A stretch of DNA of 33,974 nucleotides from Microcaldota archaeon. Its GTDB lineage: Archaea > Micrarchaeota > Micrarchaeia > Anstonellales > Bilamarchaeaceae. Positions 1-8,180 of this stretch are shown here, one piece after another. The translations under genes were made by a program, and so were the position numbers. The stretch spans positions 1 through 33,974 of the forward strand of contig WJIU01000012.1 in NCBI GenBank assembly GCA_014730115.1, read 5' to 3'. Within the stretch, counting starts at the first letter, position 1; the number at the start of each line of letters is the position of its first letter. The notes below the pieces were generated by a model that saw only the letters and a program-made list of their open reading frames with translations, did no database searches and was not told the origin of the DNA.

Positions 1-912
1 CCCGTCCTGCGATAGAAGGTCCAGATGGAACGTCCTGTCTTCACCGCTTTCCAGCGTCCTCTTTACTACTACCAGGTTCCGCACAGGCTCCCGGACTTCA
101 ACGGGTTTCTCCGGCACCTCAATCTCAACAACAGGCTGCTCCTCCTCCACCTGCTCCACAACAACCGGCTTTTCCTCAGGAGCGGAAACAGGCTCGGCAA
201 ACTCAACCGGATTGTCAATAACCTTAAGCGCAAGCCCATAAGCTGAAAGCTCATTTCCGAATTCAGAATTCCGGTAAAGGCGGTGCATCCTTTCCGCCTC
301 CGCACTGGCACTGCCGGAATCCAGCTCCCCGGATTTTAGCAACCTGAATTCATCAATCAGGGTCCTGGCCACTGCAACATCATTTCTAGCCTGGTCGTCA
401 GCCTCTTCCGGAGTCATCCCGGGATTTTCGGAAACAAGCTGGTCTGCCCTTTCCAGCACAGCGGTATTGTAAAGCGCAATCCTGAGCTGTTCCCTGCGGT
501 TTTCCTCAAAGGTTGCATCCATAAAGGATTTGTTTTCAGCCATCCTGCTAACAGCAGGGTTTTCCGTTTCCGGAGCTGACCCGTCCATCAGCTCGCGGTC
601 AGCGGCGGAAAACAGGGAAATTGCCTTTTCAATGCTTTCATTTTTGAATTCAATGCCAAGAAGGTCTGGATGAACAAATCTTCCACCGCCGCTCCTAATG
701 ACTACATTCAGAATACGCTCAAGCTCCCCCCTTTCCGGAGGGGCATATTTAATCCCCAGGGTATCGTCAAGGATGGGCAACCCCCATTTCTCCCTAAGCG
801 GCAATACAAAGGAGCCGGGGTCAAGGTCAATCCCCCTTTCTCCCAGTAGCGTGTGAGTAAGTTTTTTTCTGGTTCCGCCTCGGTTAGGGAAAGGGCTGCG
901 CTCCTGCAACAA
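1..912 (-). CDS. Hypothetical protein, partial (3' end beyond left edge)
   Basis: An open frame runs from 912 (TTG; a second TTG is at 909) off the left edge, about 304 codons. No family is recognised. Near the N-terminus is the motif KKLTHTLLGERGI, which closely matches the start of the truncated gene at the right edge (KRLTHTIFSEKGI). The middle is acidic and helical, followed by a Pro/Glu/Val-rich linker and the end of the visible part near RTFHLDLLSQDG. The start is uncertain. GGTGAT lies just upstream of the TTG codons and a TATATAT stretch lies at about 931-937. An ATG at 920 is in another frame and would join this frame if the seven-A run near 870 were one base longer. Cytosolic or not cannot be judged because the C-terminus is missing. 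Confidence 0.6.
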   Translation of the reverse strand, partial: MLQERSPFPNRGGTRKKLTHTLLGERGIDLDPGSFVLPLREKWGLPILDDTLGIKYAPPERGELERILNVVIRSGGGRFVHPDLLGIEFKNESIEKAISLFSAADRELMDGSAPETENPAVSRMAENKSFMDATFEENRREQLRIALYNTAVLERADQLVSENPGMTPEEADDQARNDVAVARTLIDEFRLLKSGELDSGSASAEAERMHRLYRNSEFGNELSAYGLALKVIDNPVEFAEPVSAPEEKPVVVEQVEEEQPVVEIEVPEKPVEVREPVRNLVVVKRTLESGEDRTFHLDLLSQDG

Positions 913-1038
913 ATCACCATGTTTCTTTACATATATAGTTGTGTATGTAGTGTTTTAAAAGGTGTGGGTTTTCGTTGTTACATCTGATGATATTGACCAA
1001 CCAATAATAATTCTTCGCAAATATAATCAAAAAGGAAT

Positions 1039-1146
1039 GGGCTCGTAGCTCAGTAGCAGAGCGCTCGCCTCGCACGCGAGAAGCCGGGGGTGCGAGAGCT
1101 TTGGATTCCTTTCTGGAATGCACAGCCGTATGTCCCCCCGAGTCCA
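1039..1146 (+). tRNA. tRNA-Ala(CGC) with a 36-nt intron in the T-loop
   Basis: The acceptor stem GGGCTCG (1039-1045) pairs with CGAGTCC (1139-1145), with A73 at 1146 and no encoded CCA. The G3-U70 wobble pair, the main alanine identity element, is present. The D-stem is GCTC/GAGC. The anticodon stem CTCGC/GCGAG encloses anticodon CGC at 1071-1073. The T-stem is GGGGG (1086-1090) and CCCCC (1134-1138), but the loop between them is 43 nt long. That insert folds as a canonical bulge-helix-bulge, placing an intron at 1097-1132 between tRNA positions 59 and 60. The mature tRNA would be 72 nt. Position 18 reads A and position 55 reads G, so the usual G18-U55 elbow pair is lost. Confidence 0.9.
1097..1132 (+). 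other. Archaeal tRNA intron (position 59/60) with bulge-helix-bulge
   Basis: The exon-intron fold is: outer helix GGGGG/CCCCC (1086-1090, 1134-1138); central 4-bp helix TGCG/CGTA (1091-1094, 1127-1130); 3-nt bulges AGA (1095-1097) and TGT (1131-1133); inner helix GCT/AGC (1098-1100, 1124-1126). A terminal hairpin ATTCC/GGAAT follows. The splicing endonuclease cuts after the second base of each 3-nt bulge, which removes exactly 36 nt and leaves a 7-nt T-loop. Confidence 0.85.
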
Positions 1147-1170
1147 CTCAATAAAGTGCAGTTTTTTATG

Positions 1171-1180
1171 CTTTATTATA
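1171..1180 (+). promoter_or_regulatory. TATA-like box of secF
   Basis: CTTTATTATA is centred about 26 nt before the secF ATG and no Shine-Dalgarno is seen, so a leaderless transcript is likely. The T6 run at 1163-1168 just upstream could end the tRNA-Ala transcript. Confidence 0.5.
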
Positions 1181-1201
1181 CTAGTTCCTAGCTGATATCT
1201 A

Positions 1202-2284
1202 ATGTTGCCCAATATTTACAAGGGAGACTACAGACTGCTTGCGCTTGTCCCCCTTGCCCTGATGGCATTATCAATATACTTCATACCCTCAATTGAGATG
1301 GGGGTGGATTTCCAGGGCGGAACCCTGGTGGCTCTTTCCCTTGATGAACAGGTTGACAGCGAAGAGCTTCAGGCCGAGCTCCAGCAGGAGGGGCTTGATG
1401 CAGAAGTCACTGTCTTTGAGACAAGTCTGGGCTACCGGGCTGAAATAGAAGTCCCGCAGAGCGAGAAGCTGGTAAGGGCAGAAGAGCTCAAGGGGGAGTT
1501 CAATTCCATGATTTCCGAGGTTGCCCGGCTGGAAATATTAGCGTACCAGAACAGCAGTTTTGAGCCTGAGTACAACCAGAAAAAAGAGGAGCTTGAAGCA
1601 ACAGCAGAAGAAATGTTTCTTCTGGCAGGAAAGGAGCTGGAAAAGGGGCAGAGCGTAAATGAGATACAGGACGGGTTCTCGGAAGCGTATGCCGATGTTT
1701 ATAGTTCATATCAGAAATCAATCTCCGACCCGATTGACAAGCACATAAGCTACCAGTCAATATCAGTCCAGACAGTCAGCCCGGTGCTTTCAACCAAGTT
1801 TATTGACAAGGTAATAAATGTAACGATAATATCCGCAATTGTCAGCGTGATTCTGGTCTTTCTTTTCTTCCGGTCCATACCGCCAAGCATTGCTGTTCTG
1901 ACCGGTGCTTTCTGCGACATTATCATAGCCCTTGGCGCCATGGGACTGTTTGGCATACCGCTTACCCTGCCGTCCTTTGCCGCTTTGATGATGCTCATCG
2001 GATACTCGCTTGACACCGACATTCTGCTTACTACCAGAATTCTGAAGAGAAAGGGAGACCCGAGGGAGAATGCCCACGATGCAATGAAAACCGGGCTGAC
2101 CATGAGCGGAACCGGAATGATTGCTTTTTCAGCACTGTTCGTGCTTTCGCTGATGACACATATTCCAACCTATTTCGAGATTTCAGCGGTTGCCCTGTCC
2201 GGGCTGGTCGGGGACATGTTTGCAACATGGGGCATAAACGCAGTAATGATACTGCACTATGCACTTAAGAGGGGTGGACAATGA
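1202..2284 (+). CDS. secF: Protein translocase subunit SecF
   Basis: A 360-aa membrane protein of the RND-like SecDF family, which uses the proton gradient to help pull exported proteins out of the SecYEG channel. Features seen: a first membrane helix at about residues 12-30, the SecD/F signature MGVDFQGG at 33-40, a large extracytoplasmic domain, then five helices in the C-terminal half. The conserved GYSLDTDILLTTRIL segment lies between helices. Length and topology (6 helices) fit archaeal SecF. The stop overlaps the secD start by 4 nt (ATGA), so the two are translationally coupled, in the SecF-then-SecD order usual for archaea. SecA is absent from archaea, so this pair works with the ribosome/SRP route. 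Confidence 0.93.
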   Translation: MLPNIYKGDYRLLALVPLALMALSIYFIPSIEMGVDFQGGTLVALSLDEQVDSEELQAELQQEGLDAEVTVFETSLGYRAEIEVPQSEKLVRAEELKGEFNSMISEVARLEILAYQNSSFEPEYNQKKEELEATAEEMFLLAGKELEKGQSVNEIQDGFSEAYADVYSSYQKSISDPIDKHISYQSISVQTVSPVLSTKFIDKVINVTIISAIVSVILVFLFFRSIPPSIAVLTGAFCDIIIALGAMGLFGIPLTLPSFAALMMLIGYSLDTDILLTTRILKRKGDPRENAHDAMKTGLTMSGTGMIAFSALFVLSLMTHIPTYFEISAVALSGLVGDMFATWGINAVMILHYALKRGGQ

Positions 2285-4017
2285 TGGAGTTCCTTACTAA
2301 CAAAAAATTCCTTCTGATAGGTTTCCTGCTGATTGCATTCCTGGCCGGCATTTTTGTCTACCCGGTGCACGCAGGAACACTCATGATATTCGCTCTGCTG
2401 ATTTTCGGCACACTCACCCTTATGTGGAAGGAGCCCCACATTAAAATAGCAGGCCTGGTTGTGCTGGTTATCCTGGCTTTGGCAAACATCGGAGTGAATG
2501 GCATGAAGTACGGGATTGACTTCAGCGGAGGAACCAGGATTCCAATAGTGCTCGACCGCTCGGTAGACCAGGAAACCATGAATGGGCTTGTCCAGACCAT
2601 AAAGAAAAGAATCAGTGTCCTCGGCCTTACCGAGGCAAAGGTAAGGGCAATAGGAGACAGCGAGATAAATGTTGAAATCCCCAGCAGCGACCCTGAGAAC
2701 GTCGCATTCATTGAAGAAACCCTTTCCAAGCAGGGGGTTTTCCAGGGAATTGTTGACGGCAAGGTTGCGGTGAGCGGAGAACATATCTTCCCCTCATCCA
2801 TTCGCCCCCTAGCTCCCCAGGAACTTGTCCGCCAGGGTAAAAGAGGCCCGGACGGGCAGCTTTACCCCCCTGACTGGGGGGTATCTTTCTCAGTTGACCG
2901 GGAAGGTGCAGAGCAGTTTGCGGAAGCGGCAAAGGGGAAAGCCGACTATCCGGTATATCTCTATCTTGACCGCCCCACTGACGCTGCCCTTTTCTATGAA
3001 AGAAGCCAGTTCAAGAAATACGTGCGCCAGGACTCCGGTGAAAGGGAAACCCTGAATGCACTGGAGGACGCGCTGAAAATGGAGGACAACCAGAGCATTC
3101 CTGTTTATATCGTAGAGGACCTTCCGGGCAATTTCAGTGCCCCCGGCAACAATACCCGGGCAATAGTGTCTGCAAATGCCTCACCGGCAACCAGGGATAC
3201 GCTTTCGGATGCAGGGTTTGCTGTTACAGAAAAAACTGAAAAAGAGATGGTTCCGGAGTTCTCCAGGACAGGAAGCGGAGTGCTGGTGGTGAACAGGCTG
3301 GAGGCAGTAGGGCTGCTTACCGCACCGATACTCAGCTCAGGGGTTGCCGATGGGACCAGTCTCAGCTACACCTACCAGATTACAGGCTCGGTAGAGGCAA
3401 CAGACGCACAAACCAAAGCTGAACTGGCTGCAGAGGAAGTCAAAAGCATTGAATCCATCCTAAAGGGAGGCGCCCTTCCGGTACAGATATCCCTTGGCTC
3501 CAGAACCACGCTCCCCGCTTCCCTGGGCAGCGAATTCCTGAAAATGAGCCTGGTTGCAATAGCGGTGGCCCTGCTTACCATAGCAGTGGTGGTTGGCCTC
3601 AGATACCGGAATCTCCAGGCAACCATGCCAATAGTGCTTATCAGCCTTGCCGAGCTCACCATTCTGCTTTCCATCCTGGGCTCATTCACTATTGACCTGG
3701 CGGCTATGGCAGGAATTATTGCTGCCATCGGTGTAGGCGTGGACGCGCAGGTGGTGATTACCGATGAGCTGCTGAAGAGAGACAACCGCAGTACCAGCGA
3801 GAAGATTGACCTTGCATTCGGAATAATCAAGACCAATGCAACTGTTGCTATATTCTCCATGCTTCCGCTGCTCCTTTTCTCAGGGCTGGTGGAAATCATC
3901 AATTTTGCCATATCAACAATACTGGGGTCCCTTCTCGGTTACATGCTCACCAGACCGGCCTATGCCGCCATTGCCCAGAAAGCAATCTCTGCAGAGAGGA
4001 AAGGCCCTTCCCCGTAA
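2281..4017 (+). CDS. secD: Protein-export membrane protein SecD
   Basis: A 578-aa partner of SecF. Two or three hydrophobic segments at the N-terminus (about residues 9-75) precede the YGIDFSGG signature near residue 80. A large extracytoplasmic P1-type region (about 90-410) follows, then five helices at about 420-565 with the GVGVDAQVVITDELL segment that aligns with the proton-relay region of the family. The extra N-terminal hydrophobic stretch beyond a single helix is common in archaeal SecD. The start is the ATG that overlaps the secF stop. The gene ends 39 nt before the kinase gene, which has its own TATA box. Confidence 0.93.
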   Translation: MMEFLTNKKFLLIGFLLIAFLAGIFVYPVHAGTLMIFALLIFGTLTLMWKEPHIKIAGLVVLVILALANIGVNGMKYGIDFSGGTRIPIVLDRSVDQETMNGLVQTIKKRISVLGLTEAKVRAIGDSEINVEIPSSDPENVAFIEETLSKQGVFQGIVDGKVAVSGEHIFPSSIRPLAPQELVRQGKRGPDGQLYPPDWGVSFSVDREGAEQFAEAAKGKADYPVYLYLDRPTDAALFYERSQFKKYVRQDSGERETLNALEDALKMEDNQSIPVYIVEDLPGNFSAPGNNTRAIVSANASPATRDTLSDAGFAVTEKTEKEMVPEFSRTGSGVLVVNRLEAVGLLTAPILSSGVADGTSLSYTYQITGSVEATDAQTKAELAAEEVKSIESILKGGALPVQISLGSRTTLPASLGSEFLKMSLVAIAVALLTIAVVVGLRYRNLQATMPIVLISLAELTILLSILGSFTIDLAAMAGIIAAIGVGVDAQVVITDELLKRDNRSTSEKIDLAFGIIKTNATVAIFSMLPLLLFSGLVEIINFAISTILGSLLGYMLTRPAYAAIAQKAISAERKGPSP

Positions 4018-4025
4018 TGCAATAG

Positions 4026-4035
4026 CTTATAAATA
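4026..4035 (+). promoter_or_regulatory. TATA-like box of the protein kinase gene
   Basis: CTTATAAATA is centred 26-27 nt before the kinase ATG at 4057, in the short gap after secD. No Shine-Dalgarno is visible, so a leaderless transcript separate from secFD is likely. Confidence 0.6.
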
Positions 4036-4056
4036 CTTTGAAACATAAAGTATAAC

Positions 4057-5646
4057 ATGTCAGATAAGCGGGTACCCAGGCCCAGCTCTCCACAAGATGC
4101 AACTAAACAGGAGAGGCCGCCCCGAGAACTCATGAGAAAAAACCTTCTTACTGAAAACGATCCGCTAGTGGGCAAAATTCTCCACAATGCTGACAGCTCC
4201 AAGCACTATCGGGTGCTGGAGCGCGAGGGCAAGGGGGGCATGGGATACGTTTACCTGGCGGAATCGGTTGAAGACGGAGAGAGATGTGCTCTCAAGGTTC
4301 TGCATCCCAAGTTCCAGGACGACAAGATGAGAACCCAGATGGTCCGCAGATTCCTTCAGGAAGCCCAGGCCACACTGGTTGTCAATCACAAGAACACGGT
4401 ACGAATCCAGGATATAGGAATCCATGAGGGCGACCCCTTCGTGGTTATGGAATTTCTGGAAGGGCAGGATTTGAGCAAGTACCTGAAAAAGGGAAAGCGG
4501 GTTGAATGGCCGATAGCAAAACAGATTCTGCTCCAGATATGCGGTGGGCTCCAAGCCGCACATGACGAGGGCATAATACACCGGGACCTGAAGCCGGGAA
4601 ACATATTCATTCTCAAGGAAGATGGGGAGACAAGAGTAAAGATTCTTGATTTCGGCCTTGCCAAATTCACCCGCGAAGCAGAAGAAAAAATCAGAAGGGT
4701 TGTGGAAGGACAGCTTACGCAGGTGGGCTTCTTTGTGGGTACCACCATCTATGCATCCCCGGAACAGGCAAGGGGACAGAGAAACTACGACAAGCGGTCA
4801 GACATCTATTCGTTGGGCATCATAATGTATCAGCTTCTCTGCGGCTCGGTGCCTTTTGATACCGGGGACGACGGGGAAAACCTGAAAAACCACCTCTTCC
4901 AGGTTCCGGCTTCCCCCACAGAAAGGAACCCCAAGGCAAACATTTCTCCCGAGGTGGAAGCCATTGCCATGAAGGCGCTGGAAAAGGAGCCCGGCGACCG
5001 CTGGCAGGACATGAAAGAATTCAGAAAGGCAATAGAAAACGACGGCAAGGTTCAGACGGTGGACCATTTGCTGGACAGTGACTTTAGAACACAGGGGCGG
5101 AATCCTGTTCCCCGTGCTCCGCCTCCCCAGCCGCTGGATTTTGCAGACAGCGAAGTCAGCGACCTTGACAGCAGCAGTGACAGCATCGCCTTCCCAATCG
5201 AGCATACCGAAAGAGCTGAGCCTGCCAGGTCAGGAACGTTCAGGAAGTTTGTAAAGGTTGCATTGCTGACGGGAGTCCTGGGCACAGGCGGATACTACGT
5301 ACACCAGCACTGGGAGCCCATAAAGGAAACCGTCAGCGGATGGGTCAGACAGGTCAGCAATTCAAACAGAAGGCCATCCGGAAACAGCATGCAGAATACC
5401 GGAAAAAGGACATCTTACCAGGTCAAAATAGAAACCCTCCCTGCAGGCGCAAAGGTCTATCTGAAGGAGCGGCTTGGAAAAAGAACATTCCTGAGACCAA
5501 TCGGAGACACCAGGCAGATATTCACCAGAACCATGCCCGCCGGAGAGCACGACATCCTGCTGCGTAAACGGGGATACCAGGACGTCCGCCTCAAGGTTAC
5601 TCCGGAAAACAGCCAGCATGTAATAAGCCTGAGGAGGGGCCGCTGA
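4057..5646 (+). CDS. Membrane-anchored Ser/Thr protein kinase (PknB-like) with PEGA-like C-terminus
   Basis: A 529-aa Hanks-type kinase. The kinase domain spans about residues 51-330 with all core motifs: glycine loop GKGGMGYVY (58-66), catalytic lysine K80 in CALKVL, HRDLKPGN (175-182), DFG (198-200), and IYASPEQARG (231-240) in place of APE. A long activation segment (about 201-230) carries a Lys/Arg/Glu-rich stretch. A Pro- and acidic-rich linker (340-395) is followed by one membrane helix (about 398-415) and a PEGA-like domain (453-525, with LPAGAKVYLK and MPAGEHDILLRKRGYQDVRL). PEGA domains are usually extracytoplasmic and bind surface components. This architecture is typical of bacteria and less common in archaea, so horizontal gain is possible. 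It sits directly before the secretion ATPase on the same strand. Confidence 0.9.
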   Translation: MSDKRVPRPSSPQDATKQERPPRELMRKNLLTENDPLVGKILHNADSSKHYRVLEREGKGGMGYVYLAESVEDGERCALKVLHPKFQDDKMRTQMVRRFLQEAQATLVVNHKNTVRIQDIGIHEGDPFVVMEFLEGQDLSKYLKKGKRVEWPIAKQILLQICGGLQAAHDEGIIHRDLKPGNIFILKEDGETRVKILDFGLAKFTREAEEKIRRVVEGQLTQVGFFVGTTIYASPEQARGQRNYDKRSDIYSLGIIMYQLLCGSVPFDTGDDGENLKNHLFQVPASPTERNPKANISPEVEAIAMKALEKEPGDRWQDMKEFRKAIENDGKVQTVDHLLDSDFRTQGRNPVPRAPPPQPLDFADSEVSDLDSSSDSIAFPIEHTERAEPARSGTFRKFVKVALLTGVLGTGGYYVHQHWEPIKETVSGWVRQVSNSNRRPSGNSMQNTGKRTSYQVKIETLPAGAKVYLKERLGKRTFLRPIGDTRQIFTRTMPAGEHDILLRKRGYQDVRLKVTPENSQHVISLRRGR

Positions 5647-5687
5647 ATAATAAACATTAAAAACTCTAATTCGCTAGATAGCTCATC

Positions 5688-8180
5688 ATGTGCAATTTAT
5701 ATATGGAAGGCACCAGGGCAATTGTGGACCTTGCAAAATGCCCTTATGAGTTCGCTTCTCCTGAATTCCTGAATTTTCATTTAAAGGACCTTTCCACTAC
5801 CGAGACTCCGATTAAAACAATACGCTATGAAGAGGAAATAGTAGTGGAGCTGGACGAAAAAAAGGCCAGGGTTCTCACCCAGTATGCGGCCTTCATACGC
5901 CAGCTGGAGGCCATATTCCTGAGAGAAGACATCTACGGCCTCAAGCAGGACCCTATGTACGGAAAGCGCAAAAAGGTCCTGAAAAGATTCTATGAATATG
6001 TCTTCCTGAATCCCCTTATGGCAGCCAGGGAGCTGCAGGACTACGATGAGCCGGATCCGGAGCGCTCAATTTTCATAAAAGGCTACCGCACCTTCAAGGG
6101 CTGGGTTGCAGGAATTCTGAAGAGATACACATCCACCAAGCTTTACAACCTTGTAAAGGAAACAGGAGACCTTAGGGCAGCCTTCCTGCAGATGGTCGGC
6201 CTTAAGACGCTTTATTTCGTTCCCTCGCTGGTGCTTGGCATCCCGGAGGGGGCAACGCCGGTGGAAGGTCCTGATGCAAAGTACAGCCTTCCTTACGGCA
6301 TAGATGTCCAGATTTACGAAATTCCCCATGAAGAGGCTTATCTTTACGTGCAGACCAACAATTCAATAAACAAGCTTGACCCCAAGCTCAACCAGATGCT
6401 CAAGGCCCACATAAACGAGCAGTTCAAGGAGCAGTTCACCAATGTCGAATGGGACATACTCATGAACCTCAAGACCCGCGAATACCGGCAGTACTTCATT
6501 GACCGGGCCATGATTGACGGGATTAAAATCACCCCCCAGCAGGCCCTTGCCATGGGAAGGGAATGCTCTGCATGGGTTGTGGGCATGGGAGCGCATATCG
6601 AAAACCTTGCACTGGACAAAGAGCATATCACTGACATTTACATTGACAGCGAAAATTCTCCTATTTACGTGGAACATACCAAATACGGCCTCTGCCATAC
6701 ATTGTACCGGTACAACCGGGACCTGCTGGAAAGGTCGTTCAAGAACATCGTCCGTACCCTGAAGGGAAGCAGGAGGTTTGATGAAAACCATCCGATTGTG
6801 GATGTTGTGCTCAAAAGGCACTCGATGAGGTGCCACCTTCAGAGGCCCCCGGCCACATTCGGAGAGCTCCAGGGTGCACTCAGGATAATGAAAGAGCAGC
6901 CGTTTACTTATGCCCAGTACCTGAACTTTGACTCTTTCACCCCGTTCTTTGCAGGTTACGACGACGTAATGGTAACGTTGGGGTGCTCGGAAGCTGTGCT
7001 GGGCCTCAAGGGTGTGGGAAAAACGGCCTTTACTGCAGCAAAGATAACCTCAATAGGCACCCGCAGAAGGATTATCCCCATCCAGGACATCGAGGAAATT
7101 CCAATCCGGGCCTTCCGGAAAAGAGGCTTCCACATCGGTGCGGCAAGAGTGCAGAGCTCAGAGGCCGAAGCCGGTGCATCCCGCGAGCTTGACCTGGTAA
7201 CAATGGCAAATGCCCTGCTCCGTATGGGTGATGCTGCACTGATTATCAACGAGGTAAGGTCCAGGGTGGCAGTGCAGGGCATAATCAACCTTCTGAATAC
7301 CCAGCCGGGTGTGTTCCTGCTTTACAACCTTCACGCAGAATCCCTGCGGGATGTCCAGGACAGGCTGGAGCTGGTCTTCGGACTTCCTGCTGCGAGCATG
7401 TATGCCACTGACCGCTACAGCTTCCTGAAAAAAATCCGCTTTGGAAGAAAGGGGCGCATCTACAGGATACTTGGATTTGAGTATGAAAGCGACATTGATG
7501 AAAAGAAATTCGTGGAAGTGTTCAGGTTCAGGAGAGGCGACAGCATAAAGACCTGCAACTGGGAGGCGAAATTCCTGCGGAACCCTGAGGCAACGGAGCG
7601 GGATTTCAGCAAGGTTGACATAAAGAAACTGCAAAAGGAGCTTGACCTTTCCTTTATACCTCCCGCACTTGCCAGGAGAAGCGAGGAAACAGGAATTTCC
7701 CCCGAGCAGTATATCCTCCAGGCATTCTGGAAAGGAAAGATGTACTATGACATTTACGAGGCAAGCAAGCGGCTCAACGACAAACTGATGCTGGAGCTGG
7801 ACTTTGTGCTGAAAGTTAATACTGCTGCCACCAGGCATCTGGTCTCCATGGAGTCTGAAACCGGTGACATCGATTTCGGAGAGGCCTGGGAGAGCTGGAA
7901 ACCAGTCTTCAAGGGAATAGTCAAGAGGGAGCTGGAGAAACGAAAGCTTGGAAAGGTGGAAGTTCCCGAAGAAGTGGAAGCAGCTCCGGCAAAGGAATCC
8001 AAAAGAACGCCCGGCGGCAAAAAAGAGCTCACTACTGAAGACCTGGAAGAAGTCGGGGAGAAAAAGGGGGAGGATTTAGAGCAGAAAGAGGCCCTGGAAG
8101 AAGCAAGGCTCGAGATGTCCCTCAAGGAAAAACTAAAACGCAAGAAAAAGCAGGTCAGGAAGAAAAAGAAGAAAGAATAA
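5688..8180 (+). CDS. Type II/IV secretion (archaellum/pilus) system ATPase, GspE/VirB11 family
   Basis: An 830-aa cytoplasmic hexameric-type ATPase that would power assembly of a pilus or secretion device. An N-terminal region of about 280 residues precedes the family's N-domain (about 285-420, with DIYIDSENSPIYVEH). The P-loop is GLKGVGKT (439-446). The Asp box includes IPIQDIEEIPIR; the Walker B region reads AALIINEVR (516-524), with Asn where the family usually has Gly before the Glu; the His box is NLHAES (547-552). The C-terminus (about 760-830) is a highly charged Lys/Glu tail. The start is ATG 5688, with ATG 5703 as an alternative; a weak TATA (CATTAAAAAC, 5655-5664) favours 5688. The nearby minus-strand pilin-like operon is a likely source of its substrates. 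No TadC/FlaJ-type membrane platform is visible in the window. Confidence 0.85.
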   Translation: MCNLYMEGTRAIVDLAKCPYEFASPEFLNFHLKDLSTTETPIKTIRYEEEIVVELDEKKARVLTQYAAFIRQLEAIFLREDIYGLKQDPMYGKRKKVLKRFYEYVFLNPLMAARELQDYDEPDPERSIFIKGYRTFKGWVAGILKRYTSTKLYNLVKETGDLRAAFLQMVGLKTLYFVPSLVLGIPEGATPVEGPDAKYSLPYGIDVQIYEIPHEEAYLYVQTNNSINKLDPKLNQMLKAHINEQFKEQFTNVEWDILMNLKTREYRQYFIDRAMIDGIKITPQQALAMGRECSAWVVGMGAHIENLALDKEHITDIYIDSENSPIYVEHTKYGLCHTLYRYNRDLLERSFKNIVRTLKGSRRFDENHPIVDVVLKRHSMRCHLQRPPATFGELQGALRIMKEQPFTYAQYLNFDSFTPFFAGYDDVMVTLGCSEAVLGLKGVGKTAFTAAKITSIGTRRRIIPIQDIEEIPIRAFRKRGFHIGAARVQSSEAEAGASRELDLVTMANALLRMGDAALIINEVRSRVAVQGIINLLNTQPGVFLLYNLHAESLRDVQDRLELVFGLPAASMYATDRYSFLKKIRFGRKGRIYRILGFEYESDIDEKKFVEVFRFRRGDSIKTCNWEAKFLRNPEATERDFSKVDIKKLQKELDLSFIPPALARRSEETGISPEQYILQAFWKGKMYYDIYEASKRLNDKLMLELDFVLKVNTAATRHLVSMESETGDIDFGEAWESWKPVFKGIVKRELEKRKLGKVEVPEEVEAAPAKESKRTPGGKKELTTEDLEEVGEKKGEDLEQKEALEEARLEMSLKEKLKRKKKQVRKKKKKE

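Noticed and set aside
2257..2801. Minus-strand frames across the secF-secD junction
   Set aside because: Both strands cannot be coding here; SecD is clearly the real product.
7158..7838. A 226-codon minus-strand frame inside the secretion ATPase gene
   Set aside because: Antisense to the conserved ATPase core; no promoter or ribosome site and no family features.
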